Part shown: positions 45,356-55,610 of the stretch, one piece after another
Layout: each line of letters begins with the position of its first letter
Position numbering within the stretch: the first letter of the stretch is position 1
Source: Solimonas terrae
Lineage (GTDB): Bacteria; Pseudomonadota; Gammaproteobacteria; Nevskiales; Nevskiaceae
Direction of reading: 5' to 3'
DNA length: 64,000 bases
Assembly (NCBI RefSeq): GCF_011067135.1
Contig: NZ_JAAMOW010000001.1
Coordinates: forward strand, 722,784-786,783
Notes under the pieces: model-generated
What the model saw: only the letters and a program-made list of their open reading frames with translations
What the model was told of the DNA's origin: nothing
The model's database searches: none
Position numbers and translations under genes: made by a program

Positions 45356-45799
45356 CTACTTCAGGATCACTTCGCGCATCATGTAGTCGGCCTTGATCGT
45401 GCGGATCGAGCCACGCTCCGCCTGCTCCTTCGAGGCCTTGGCCAGCGAACCGAAGATCTTCTTCTGCGTCGCATACTGCTCGGCGACCGTGCGGTCGAAT
45501 ACCGCCATGTTCGGATACTCGACGGCCAGCATCAGATCGCCCTCGCCGTCGCGCGGGTCCATGACGACCAGCACCTTGTAGCTCTTGATCAGCCCTTCTT
45601 TCTTGACCGCCTCTTCCTGCGCTTTCCACTGCGTGGCGAGCCAGTTCATGTAGTCGTCGAAATGACCGTCGACGGTCTTGACCTCGGTGAAATCCCAGAC
45701 CGAGCCGTTCTCGTAGGACGGTGCGTCCGGATCGCCGGCGGCAAAGGCCGGCATGGCAAAGAACGAAAGCGCGGCGAGCGCGAGTTTGGATGCACGCAT
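45356..45799 (-). CDS. Exported protein of unknown function
   Basis: A 147-residue protein from ATG 45799 with signal peptide MRASKLALAALSFFAMPAFA and mature sequence AGDPDAPSYENGSVWDF. The rest includes VKTVDGHFDDYMNWLATQWK and LMLAVEYPNMAVFDRTVAEQ, the alternation expected for a ferredoxin-like dimeric alpha-beta barrel. I do not recognise a function. The gene is divergent from the 298-residue regulator candidate with 210 bp between them. Confidence 0.75.
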   Translation of the reverse strand: MRASKLALAALSFFAMPAFAAGDPDAPSYENGSVWDFTEVKTVDGHFDDYMNWLATQWKAQEEAVKKEGLIKSYKVLVVMDPRDGEGDLMLAVEYPNMAVFDRTVAEQYATQKKIFGSLAKASKEQAERGSIRTIKADYMMREVILK

Positions 45800-46009
45800 G
45801 GTGGTACCCCTCGATGATGAGCCACCGGTCTGGAGCCGATGCGTGGACCTTCGGCACGCCGCCCTGCCCCGATCTGCGCGCCTGGCCATCGACCCCCCGG
45901 TGTCCGAGTCTGTGGCCGGCGCCGAAACGCCGGCAATTGGACAAATTTGATCGCCGGATCATGATGTCGCACCGTATCGCGCGGCTTCGCGACATTCAGG
46001 TCAGTGGCA

Positions 46010-46906
46010 ATGAACGACGCACGCAGCGCGTCCGCCGACGCGGACCCCAAGTCAGCCTGGCACGTCGTCATGTCGCAGCCGCGCTTCCCGGCCGCGGCGC
46101 GTCGGCTCGCCGCCAACATGCTGCAGGCCTGCGACGAGGATCAACGCTTCTGCGCGGTCAGCAAGGATGCCGGCCATTACGTCGCCGCCATGTCTGCCGC
46201 CTATCTGCACGGAGCCGGCGGCCTGACCCTGGCGCGACTCAAGACGATCTGTGCCGCGTCCGGTTTTCTCAGCGCCGGCCGCGCGCGATCGCTGCTGCAG
46301 TTTCTCGTGCATCTGGGCTACCTGCAGGCGTCGCAGGCGCAGGGACGTGCACTGAGCTATCTGCCGACGGCGCTGTTCCTCGCGGCCTGGCAACGGCATC
46401 TGCAGCTCGCGCTGCTGGCGGCGGCGGTGCTGGAACCATCGCTGCAGTCGCTGTGCGACGGACTCGACCAGCCGCCGATCTTCGCCGCCTTCCTCGGCAT
46501 CCAGGCGACGCGCCTGTACACGCTCACGCAAAGCCCCGATCCGGTGCCGGGCCTGCGCGAGGCCTTTCTCCATCCGCGTGCCGGTACGCAGATCCTGTGG
46601 CTGCTGGCCGTGGCCGGTGAGCACGACCAGCCGTTTCCGACCGCTGCGCCGGTGCGGCTCAAGCTGAGCCGGATCGCGGCACGCTTCCACGTCACCCACG
46701 TCCATGTGCGGCGAGTGCTGCAACATGCCGAAAGCCTGGGCCTGCTGGAATACGACGGCCACGGCTCGGCGCAGCTGAGCGGGATCGGCCGCGACACGAT
46801 CCGCCTGCACTTCGCGTTTCAGCTTGCCGAGCTTGCCGCCAGCGGCGCCGACACGCTGCGCGCACTGGCCGGCGTTGCGCAGACCCGCGCCAGCCGGGAC
46901 GCCTGA
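46010..46906 (+). CDS. Putative winged-helix DNA-binding protein
   Basis: A 298-residue protein from ATG 46010 (GTG 46004 is in frame). I do not recognise it. Two parts look like winged helices: LTLARLKTICAASGFLSAGR with ARSLLQFLVHLGYLQAS near residues 70-105, and LSRIAARFHVTHVHVRRVLQ with HAESLGLLEYD near residues 222-255, a MarR/GntR-like pattern. Between them lies a helical segment. It could be a duplicated-HTH regulator, perhaps of the divergent exported protein. Confidence 0.65.
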   Translation: MNDARSASADADPKSAWHVVMSQPRFPAAARRLAANMLQACDEDQRFCAVSKDAGHYVAAMSAAYLHGAGGLTLARLKTICAASGFLSAGRARSLLQFLVHLGYLQASQAQGRALSYLPTALFLAAWQRHLQLALLAAAVLEPSLQSLCDGLDQPPIFAAFLGIQATRLYTLTQSPDPVPGLREAFLHPRAGTQILWLLAVAGEHDQPFPTAAPVRLKLSRIAARFHVTHVHVRRVLQHAESLGLLEYDGHGSAQLSGIGRDTIRLHFAFQLAELAASGADTLRALAGVAQTRASRDA

Positions 46907-46930
46907 ACCGACGGACGCTGCCCCTGCGTC

Positions 46931-48694
46931 TCAGAGCCGGTAGTAGAAATCCGGCCCCGGATGCTCGCGGCCGTCGTCGAAACCGATCTCGTCCATGATC
47001 AGCGCATTGAGCTTGTCGTTGAGGCTCAGGATCAGCGCCTTGTGTGCTTCCGCATCGACCGCGAGATTGATGATCTCGTCCGGATCGGTCTGCGTGTCGT
47101 ACAGCTCCAGCTGGTTGTAGCGCAGCAGCGTCTGCCAGTCGCGCGGGATGTGGTGCTGGGCCGGCGCGAAGTAGCGCGCGAACTTGTAGCGCCCGTCGTG
47201 CACGCCGCGGAACAGGCCGGGATGGGTCAGCACCGGACCGAGGTGGCCGTTCTTCATGCCTTCCTTGAACAGGTTCCACCAGCTCGCCATCTCCTGTCCG
47301 CGCATCATTGCCTTGGCGCTGTCCGGGTCGATGTACAGGGTGGTGTTGTAGTCGTACAGATGCCCTCGGCTGTCGCGCGTCGTGCGTGCGTTCGGATCGG
47401 CGACGGCTGCCGTGAGGTTGACACCCTTGAGCGCCGGATAACGCTGCGCGCGCGCCGCGTCGTCGAGGCCGGCGAAGGCCAGCAGGGTCGGCGCCAGATC
47501 GATCGCGCTGCCGAGCGCATCGGTCTGCACGCCGCCGCCGAGATCCGGATGACGGACCAGAAACGGCACACGCACGTTTTCCTTGTACATGTGCGGCCCC
47601 TTCTGGCGCAGGCGATGGGCACCGGCCATCTCGCCATGATCGGCGGTGTAGACGACGATGGTGTCGCCGTCGAGCTTCAGCGACTCGAGAGTGCGCAGCA
47701 CGGTCAGCGCATGGCGGTCGACATCGCGTATGCAGTTGAAGTAGTAGCTCTGGTACTTGCGCCAGCGCGCCTCGTCGTCCGGATCGATGTGGCCGTAACA
47801 GGCATTGCAGAAGTCGACGTACGAGGTCTGCGCCCAGGGCTTGCCGGCCAGCGTGTCGAGGTAGTGGCTCTTCGGCAGCGGCAGGTCCCAGTGCTGCGTG
47901 TAGACACCCTCGACCGGCGGCGGCGACAACGGCGACAGAAAGTCGCGATCCAGCCGCGAGCGCGATTGCGCGTGATCGACATCGTCGAACCAGACCGCAT
48001 CGTGCGGGTTGACGAAGTTGACCGCGAGAAACCACGGCCGATCGAGCGCGCGGCCGTTGTCGTACAGCCATTGGCTGGCTTCGGACGCGACCTCGCCATC
48101 GAGCTTGAAGCCGGCCCAGGTGCCGCCGTCGGCGATCGGTACGTCGCTGTGGTCGGAAAAGCCGAAGGGCTCGAGCGCGTTGCGGGCGCTGGGCTTGTGC
48201 CCGTAGCGCACGGCGTCATTGCCGCCGAGATCGGACAGATGCCATTTACCCTTGTACGCGCAGTAGTAGCCCTGCGCACGCAGCATGTGGCCGAGGGTCG
48301 GCACGTCCACCTTGAGCTCGGGAAACGGCGGCGCGCCGACATTGGTGGTCATGCCGGTGAGCTGGGTGTGCTGGCCGGTGTAGAGATTGGAACGCGACGG
48401 CGAACAAGGCGTGGTGTTGACGTTGAAGTTCCGGAAGCTGGTCCCGCGCGCGGCGATCCAGTCGTGCGCGTCGAGACCGAGGCCACCCGGCAGATCGAGA
48501 CTGCTGCGCTCCTGGTCGGACATGATCAGCAGGATGTTCGGCCGTCGGCTCCGTGGCTTCGCAGCGCCGATCGCGCCCGCCGCCTGCGGCATCGCGTCTG
48601 GCGTTGCCGGCGTCGCCGGCGCACCGGACGCTTCGGCACTCAGCGTCGCGGCGCCGCCGGCGGCGATGGTCTTGATGAAATCACGACGATTCAT
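46931..48694 (-). CDS. Arylsulfatase-type sulfatase
   Basis: A 587-residue exported hydrolase with Tat-type signal MNRRDFIKTIAAGGAATLSA (twin-arginine RR-D-F). The alkaline-phosphatase-fold core starts RPNILLIMSDQERSSLDLPG, and NTTPCSPSRSNLYTGQHTQL holds the C-x-P-S-R motif in which Cys becomes formylglycine. GDTIVVYTADHGEMAGAHRL provides metal-binding Asp and His. Maturation needs a formylglycine-generating enzyme, not in this window. It would release sulfate from an organic sulfate ester in the periplasm. Confidence 0.94.
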   Translation of the reverse strand: MNRRDFIKTIAAGGAATLSAEASGAPATPATPDAMPQAAGAIGAAKPRSRRPNILLIMSDQERSSLDLPGGLGLDAHDWIAARGTSFRNFNVNTTPCSPSRSNLYTGQHTQLTGMTTNVGAPPFPELKVDVPTLGHMLRAQGYYCAYKGKWHLSDLGGNDAVRYGHKPSARNALEPFGFSDHSDVPIADGGTWAGFKLDGEVASEASQWLYDNGRALDRPWFLAVNFVNPHDAVWFDDVDHAQSRSRLDRDFLSPLSPPPVEGVYTQHWDLPLPKSHYLDTLAGKPWAQTSYVDFCNACYGHIDPDDEARWRKYQSYYFNCIRDVDRHALTVLRTLESLKLDGDTIVVYTADHGEMAGAHRLRQKGPHMYKENVRVPFLVRHPDLGGGVQTDALGSAIDLAPTLLAFAGLDDAARAQRYPALKGVNLTAAVADPNARTTRDSRGHLYDYNTTLYIDPDSAKAMMRGQEMASWWNLFKEGMKNGHLGPVLTHPGLFRGVHDGRYKFARYFAPAQHHIPRDWQTLLRYNQLELYDTQTDPDEIINLAVDAEAHKALILSLNDKLNALIMDEIGFDDGREHPGPDFYYRL

Positions 48695-48774
48695 GTGCAG
48701 GCCTCGCTTGATTTGCGCCCGGTGCGCGCCGCATCAGGCGGCGACCGCAGCACGATTTCCGATTCTTGCCACCA

Positions 48775-49629
48775 TTACGCCACGGCACGCTTGCGTGTCG
48801 ACGGCACACGGCGACGCAGCATCCGCTCGAGCAGGCCCGGCACCAAGCGCTTGCTCCAGTAGCCGGAGACGGCATCGCGACCGACGACGACCAGCCGCCG
48901 GTTGCGACGCACGGCGGCGAGCGTGCGCTCCGCGACGGTGTCGGCGCTCAGACGATTGCGCACGAACCAGTCGCTGACGAAGCGCCGCGTGCGCTCGTTG
49001 TCCATGCGCCCGAACAGGCGGAACTTGCCGGCGATCGGGGTCTGCACGAATCCCGGACAGACCGTGGTCACGCCGATGCCGCTGGCGGCCAGTTCGAGCC
49101 GCAGGCTTTCGCCGAGCGTGATCACCGCCGACTTGGTCGCGCCATACGCGGCGAGGCCGGGAAAGCCGAGCAGTCCGGCGGCCGAGGCGATGTTGACCAG
49201 ATGGCCGCCACCATCGCCACGCTCGGCACGCGCCTGCATTGCCGGCAGCGTCGCCTGCAGCACGCGCAGCAGACCCAGCACGTTGATTTCGTGCAGACGC
49301 CGCCATTCGTCCATCGGCACGTCGCACAGCAGACCGCCGCTGACGATGCCGGCACTGTTGACGACCAGATCGGCCGCCACGCCCATCGCCGCAATCGCCG
49401 GCGCGAGCTTCTGCATCTCAGGGTCGGACGCGACATCGGCGACCAGGGTCTGCACCTGCGTGGCGCCGAGCGCGCGCAGCCGCTCGGCGGCAGCTTCCAG
49501 CGCCGCCTCGCCGCGGGCGACCAGCAGCAGTTGCGCCTGCTCGCGCGCGAGACGTTCGGCAATCGCCAAGCCGATGCCGCTGGAGCCGCCGGTGATGACA
49601 CAGAGCTTGTTGTGGAACGAAGTGATCAA
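48775..49629 (-). CDS. Short-chain dehydrogenase/reductase
   Basis: A 284-residue SDR. No ATG occurs at the right place; TTG at 49629 preceded by CGGAG is the best start (LITSFHNKLCVITGGSSGIG). The NAD(P) motif CVITGGSSGIGLAIAERLA, NSAGIVSGGLL, the catalytic Ser in NIASAAGLLGFPGLAAYGAT and the following YGATKSAVITL are complete. The C-terminal part, VVGRDAVSGYWSKRLVPGLL, is typical of enzymes acting on lipid-like substrates. Next upstream on the same strand is the DUF3604 gene. Confidence 0.9.
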   Translation of the reverse strand: MITSFHNKLCVITGGSSGIGLAIAERLAREQAQLLLVARGEAALEAAAERLRALGATQVQTLVADVASDPEMQKLAPAIAAMGVAADLVVNSAGIVSGGLLCDVPMDEWRRLHEINVLGLLRVLQATLPAMQARAERGDGGGHLVNIASAAGLLGFPGLAAYGATKSAVITLGESLRLELAASGIGVTTVCPGFVQTPIAGKFRLFGRMDNERTRRFVSDWFVRNRLSADTVAERTLAAVRRNRRLVVVGRDAVSGYWSKRLVPGLLERMLRRRVPSTRKRAVA

Positions 49630-49684
49630 GCGCGCGAACTCCGGGACGACGGCCGGGACGGGAATGGACGGTGCATGGCGAGCG

Positions 49685-51961
49685 TCATGGACGCCGCGCC
49701 CAGATCGGCGAGGCCCAGGCGCGCTCCTCGATGGTCGCGAAGACATTGCGGCCCTTGAACGAGCCTGGCGCGCCGCTGATGCTGCAGCAGCCTTCGTAGC
49801 CCTGCCAGCCGCTGGCTTGCGTGAACATGCCATTGGCCGGATCGAGCGCCGAGCACTGCACACCGGCGTTGACGCACAGGTGAGTGCTCCAGCGGCAGCT
49901 CGGAATCTCGAAGGCGCGCGCGTAGTAGTACGCGTTCTGATTCGCTTCGAACTGCGGATCGTGCCAGACGGTGCAGAGGCGTTCGGGATGGCCGGCCGGC
50001 TGCACGCTGCAGTCCTGCTGCGAAGGCCGGCTGACGGTCGCCGATGTCCTGGCGATCGCATCGAAGACCTTGACGTGGCGCGCGCCGCTTGCGTCGCTCC
50101 AGCCCTTCACCAGATCGAGCTTCTGCAGCGGCAGGCCCGGCGTCTGATCGCCCGGGTCCTGCTGCGCCCAGACCACGATGTACGGCGCCTTGGCACCGGC
50201 CGGTCGCGACGGCAGGTCGCCGCCCATCACCGCGCCGGCGATCTCGCCGGTATCGACCGGATTGTCGCCCGCCGAAAGCCGGTCGCAGATGTCGGCCGGC
50301 GGCGGCGTCCAGCTTGCGAGCGTGCGGATGCGGATGCGTGGCCCGGAGGTGGCGAAGGTCTCGCCGCGCTGGAATGCGTCCCAGACCGCCTGGCGCGTGT
50401 TCTCCGGCGCCCAGACGCCGGCCAGACCACCCGGATTGAAGCCGCGCGCGCGATCGAGGAACTGGCGGTTCGTGCAATGCGCGGGATCGGCCGGGTCCTC
50501 GTTCTTGCCGTCGCAGGTCCAGTAGCCAAGCTGCGTGCGCGGATCGCTGTCGAGGATGCCGCCGTGGCCGGGGAAGTTCTGTTCGGCGATGTCGCCGGGA
50601 TCGCCGTTGTGCGTATCCGATGAACCGATGAAGCCCATGTGCATCGGATTGACGCCGAGCACGTCGCGGATTTCCAGACCGTCGGCGAGGATGTTGCGCG
50701 CCATGTCAAGCGGCGCCACGCATTTCGGATCCGGGCCGGACGTGCCGTCGTGACCTTCGGTCTGGCAGACGCCGGTGGCGAAGGTCGGCGCCAGCGTCAG
50801 GTGGCAGAAGTCCGGATCGCGTTGCGGATCGCCGCTGCAGACCTGCCTGCACTCCGGCGGATCGCTGGCGAGGCCGCGACAGACATTCTTGGCCAGCTCG
50901 AAGGTACAGCTCGGATCGAAGCGGTCTTCGTACGGCCCGAGGCCGACAGCGCATTCGGAATTGCCCTTGTGCTGATGGATCTCGATGATGCGGTCGTACT
51001 TGGCGCGCAACTCGGCGTCGGCCAGCGTCAGCGGTGCCGCGTCACGGCCTTGCGGCAGGCCGGTCGCCGGATCGATCGGCAGGTACATCGCACCGTTGCT
51101 CTGGTTCGAGTTGTGCGGGATCGTCATCGTCCGACAGCCCTGCGCCGGATCGCAGTTCTGTTCCAGATAGTCGTAGATGCGCCAGTCGTCGTTGGCATTG
51201 CTCGAGGTCTGCTGACCGGTAGCGAGCGCGACCAGATCCTCCGGCGTCGCCACATGCGCAACGTCCGCCGGCAGGTTCGTGCCGGTGAAATAGACGTCGC
51301 GGTGGATCATCTGGCTGTGCTTCTGCGACGTCCACTCGTAGCCCGGGAATGTCGAGAAGCTGCAGGGCAGGTTTTCCTCGTCGGCGATGTTCAGTTCGTC
51401 CTGCCAGGGAATCGACGTGACGATCGGCACCGGCGCGAACGCCGCGGTCAGTACCGTGAACGCCGCCGGCTGATCGCCGTTGACGATGGTCGTGATGTTC
51501 TGGCGCAGATAGTCGCCGACCAGATTGCACGCCGGATTGGTGCCGATCGGCAGACTGCCGTCGGCCTGGCACAACAAGCGCCAGTCGCCGAGGAAATCGG
51601 AATGATCGGTGACGGCGGCGAAGTCCAGCGGCCGGTCGAGCTGGATCGTCCGACCCGGCGTGTACGGATCGGTCTCGCCCGCCGGCAGCCTCTCCGGCTC
51701 GCCCTTGGCGAAGCGGTAGGCCTCGCGCGGACCGTTGAGGCCGTTGAAGAAGTAGGCGTCGACCGAGTACAGCGTGTGCACGTGCATGTCGCCGAAGTAG
51801 GCGTTCTTGCGCGTTGCCGTCGCGCCGTCGCAGGTCACGTTGGCGGTGAACGGCGTGCCGCCGTCGGCGCCCGCGTCGGTATCGGGGGCCTGGCTGCTGC
51901 CGCAGCCGCCGAGCAGCAAGAGCCCGGCGAATAGCGCACGACGCATGATCCGGTCGGTCAT
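49685..51961 (-). CDS. DUF3604-family lipoprotein
   Basis: A 758-residue protein from ATG 51961, overlapping the upstream parvulin-type gene by 4 bp. The lipoprotein signal ends in LLGGC. The domain of DUF3604 (PF12228) shows YFGDMHVHTLYSVDAYFFNG with the H-x-H of a PHP-like metal site, LDFAAVTDHSDFLGDWRLL, MGFIGSSDTHNGDPG, and paired Cys throughout. A metal-dependent hydrolase activity is likely by fold; the substrate is unknown. Large size and lipidation suggest the outer membrane. Confidence 0.9.
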   Translation of the reverse strand: MTDRIMRRALFAGLLLLGGCGSSQAPDTDAGADGGTPFTANVTCDGATATRKNAYFGDMHVHTLYSVDAYFFNGLNGPREAYRFAKGEPERLPAGETDPYTPGRTIQLDRPLDFAAVTDHSDFLGDWRLLCQADGSLPIGTNPACNLVGDYLRQNITTIVNGDQPAAFTVLTAAFAPVPIVTSIPWQDELNIADEENLPCSFSTFPGYEWTSQKHSQMIHRDVYFTGTNLPADVAHVATPEDLVALATGQQTSSNANDDWRIYDYLEQNCDPAQGCRTMTIPHNSNQSNGAMYLPIDPATGLPQGRDAAPLTLADAELRAKYDRIIEIHQHKGNSECAVGLGPYEDRFDPSCTFELAKNVCRGLASDPPECRQVCSGDPQRDPDFCHLTLAPTFATGVCQTEGHDGTSGPDPKCVAPLDMARNILADGLEIRDVLGVNPMHMGFIGSSDTHNGDPGDIAEQNFPGHGGILDSDPRTQLGYWTCDGKNEDPADPAHCTNRQFLDRARGFNPGGLAGVWAPENTRQAVWDAFQRGETFATSGPRIRIRTLASWTPPPADICDRLSAGDNPVDTGEIAGAVMGGDLPSRPAGAKAPYIVVWAQQDPGDQTPGLPLQKLDLVKGWSDASGARHVKVFDAIARTSATVSRPSQQDCSVQPAGHPERLCTVWHDPQFEANQNAYYYARAFEIPSCRWSTHLCVNAGVQCSALDPANGMFTQASGWQGYEGCCSISGAPGSFKGRNVFATIEERAWASPIWARRP

Positions 51962-52743
51962 GGAATCTCCTCGTCCTGCAGGGGCGCCGGCTGTGGCAAT
52001 GGCGGCGCGCCGGAAAAATCCCGTCTGAGCCGGGCCAGCGCCTCGCGCAGCACCTGCTGCTGCTGCGCCTGCCGGTAATCGACTCGCAGCCGCGGGCGCG
52101 CTTCGGCAAGCGTCAACACCCTTGCCGGCTCGACATCGGTGATGCGCAGGAAGTGCAGCCCCAGGGGCGATGCCAGTGGCCCTTGCCACTGTCCGCGTGG
52201 CAGACCGACGACGGCCTTGGCCAGGGCGTAGCCGAAATCGGCCTCGATCTGCGTCACGTCCAGACGCTCGAGATGCGAGCCGCGCGGAAACGGATCACCG
52301 AGCCGGGCGTACTGCTCCGGGTTGGCACGCAGAACCGTGGCGACATGCTCGGCAGCGGCCTGCAGGCCGGTGCCATGTTCGCCGCGGCTCAGATACACGG
52401 CATCGAAGCTGTAGCGCGCCGGCGCCTGGTAGCGCTCGGCGTGCTGCGCGAGCCAGGCCGCCAGCGTCGCGTCGTCCGCTGCCGGCACGGGATGCTCCTG
52501 CAGCAAGGCGTCGCGCATGCGCTGCACCAGCTCGCGCCGCACGATCAGGTCGTCCATGGCGTAGCCGCGGCGCAGCGCCTCGCGGAACAGCAGCTCGGCA
52601 TCGTTTGCCGGGGTTGCCGTCGCGGACATCGCGGGCGCCGCGGGCGCAAAGCCGACGACGCCGCAGCGGCCCAGCCACCAGGCCAGCGCCAGCAGCAGCA
52701 TCACGACAGCGACCGCCAAGAGCGCCTGCAGCAGCTTGCGCAT
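51958..52743 (-). CDS. Parvulin-type peptidyl-prolyl isomerase-like protein, membrane-anchored
   Basis: A 261-residue protein from ATG 52743, preceded by GGGGGGAGG. One N-terminal helix (MRKLLQALLAVAVVMLLLAL) anchors it to the inner membrane; the periplasmic part has AELLFREALRRGYAMDDLIV and a C-terminal segment GQWQGPLASPLGLHFLRITD, the parvulin core pattern. Genes of this type are commonly next to DUF3604 genes and may help fold them. It shares a transcript with DUF3604. Confidence 0.82.
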   Translation of the reverse strand: MRKLLQALLAVAVVMLLLALAWWLGRCGVVGFAPAAPAMSATATPANDAELLFREALRRGYAMDDLIVRRELVQRMRDALLQEHPVPAADDATLAAWLAQHAERYQAPARYSFDAVYLSRGEHGTGLQAAAEHVATVLRANPEQYARLGDPFPRGSHLERLDVTQIEADFGYALAKAVVGLPRGQWQGPLASPLGLHFLRITDVEPARVLTLAEARPRLRVDYRQAQQQQVLREALARLRRDFSGAPPLPQPAPLQDEEIP

Positions 52744-52849
52744 TCCTCCCCCCAAGGTCCGGCGCGCGTCGAGCGAGTCGAAGGCGCTTCGGCCGGACCG
52801 GATACGCCGGTTCGATGGACCGGCACTTGCCGCCATTAAAAGTCTTTGG

Positions 52850-52864
52850 TTTACACTGTGTCAA
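52850..52864. promoter_or_regulatory. Palindromic operator, site 3 (parvulin-DUF3604/MBL spacer)
   Basis: TTTACACTGTGTCAA, arms identical to site 2 (TTTACA and TGTCAA) with a different 3-bp centre. On the minus strand TTGACA of this site followed 18 bp later by TTTAAT makes a plausible sigma-70 promoter for the parvulin-DUF3604 operon, so a bound repressor would cover the -35 box. The divergent MBL gene starts 62 bp away. Confidence 0.65.
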
Positions 52865-52926
52865 TATTAAGCCTCGAAAGCGTCCCTGCGAAGCACGTCG
52901 AGGCGACATCACAAAGGGAGGGAAAA

Positions 52927-54009
52927 ATGAAATTTCCGAAGATTCTGCTTGCGGCGATCGTCGTGCTCGGCATCGTCGCCGCCGTCGCCGTCAACGTGCC
53001 CGCCGTACAGGATCGCCTGATCGGTCGCGTGATCCGCACCAACATCGACAACCATGCGCGCGTTGCGCAGCTGTTCGCCGACGACGCGCTGCGTCTGCTG
53101 GTCTGTGGCAGTTCGTCGCCGCTGCCATCACCCGACCGCGCACGCCCCTGCCTCGCGGTCATCGCCGGCGGGCGCTTCTACGTCGTCGACACCGGCTCCG
53201 GTTCATGGAACACGATGGCACTGCTGCGCATGCCGGGCGAGCGGATCGGCGCGGTGTTCTTCACGCACTATCACTCCGATCACATCGGCGACCTCGGCGA
53301 ACTGAACATGCAGACCTGGGTAGCCGGCCGGCCGATGCCCTTGCCGGTCTACGGCCCGGCGGGCGTCGAATCGGTGGTCGCCGGCTTCCAGCAGGCCTAT
53401 GCACTCGATGCCGGCTACCGAACGGCGCACCACGGCGCCGACTTCCTGCCGCCGGCGCTCGGCATGATGCAGGCCCATGTGCTGACGGTCCCCGACGACG
53501 GCACACCGGCGACGGCGTTCGAGGACGGCGCGCTGAAAGTCAGCGTGTTCGCCGTCGACCATGCGCCGATCCATCCGGCGGTCGGCTATCGTTTCGACTA
53601 CAAGGGGCGCTCACTGGTCATCAGCGGCGACACGGTGAAGACGCAATCGGTGATCGACGCCGCGCGCGGGGCCGACCTGCTTGCGCACGAGGCCCAGAAC
53701 AACGATCTGGTCAAGCGCATGCACGATGCCGCCGAACTGCTCGGTCGCACGCGCTACGCGAAGATCTTCCACGACATTCCGAGCTATCACACGACGCCGG
53801 TCGAAGCAGCCGAGGTCGCCAACGCAGCCGGCGTCCCGCTGCTGCTGATGTATCACCTGACGCCACCGCCACCGAACCGGATCGCCGAGCGCGTGTTCCT
53901 GCGCGGCGTGTCGAAAATCCGCGACCATGGCGTGGTGCTCGCGCGCGACGGCATGTTGATCGAGCTGCCGCTGGCCGGCGGCGAGGCACGCGTCAGCGAG
54001 CTGCGCTGA
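52927..54009 (+). CDS. Metallo-beta-lactamase-fold hydrolase, exported
   Basis: A 360-residue protein from ATG 52927 (ribosome-binding site AAAGGGAGGGAAAA). The N-terminal hydrophobic segment (MKFPKILLAAIVVLGIVAAV) is a signal or anchor. Metal ligands are seen in FFTHYHSDHIGDLGELN (HxHxDH), SLVISGDTVKT (Asp) and the late His of LLLMYHLTPPPP. It resembles RNase Z/arylsulfatase-type MBL enzymes; the substrate is not known. It is divergent from the DUF3604 operon, with operator site 3 between them, and convergent with purA. Confidence 0.9.
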   Translation: MKFPKILLAAIVVLGIVAAVAVNVPAVQDRLIGRVIRTNIDNHARVAQLFADDALRLLVCGSSSPLPSPDRARPCLAVIAGGRFYVVDTGSGSWNTMALLRMPGERIGAVFFTHYHSDHIGDLGELNMQTWVAGRPMPLPVYGPAGVESVVAGFQQAYALDAGYRTAHHGADFLPPALGMMQAHVLTVPDDGTPATAFEDGALKVSVFAVDHAPIHPAVGYRFDYKGRSLVISGDTVKTQSVIDAARGADLLAHEAQNNDLVKRMHDAAELLGRTRYAKIFHDIPSYHTTPVEAAEVANAAGVPLLLMYHLTPPPPNRIAERVFLRGVSKIRDHGVVLARDGMLIELPLAGGEARVSELR

Positions 54010-54021
54010 ACGGCGTGCAAG

Positions 54022-54048
54022 AAAAGGCCGGCGTGATGCCGGCCTTTT
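54022..54048. terminator. Bidirectional terminator between MBL gene and purA
   Basis: AAAAGGCCGGC - GTGAT - GCCGGCCTTTT: an 11-bp perfect stem with A- and T-tracts on both sides, between two convergent genes. It can terminate both transcripts. Confidence 0.9.
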
Positions 54049-54067
54049 CCGTCGACGCAGGCAAGGT

Positions 54068-55560
<1,493 letters not shown>

Positions 55561-55610
55561 AGCACTTCATCCTGTCTTACCGAATCGGCACCGGACGGCG
55601 CCTGTTGAGT

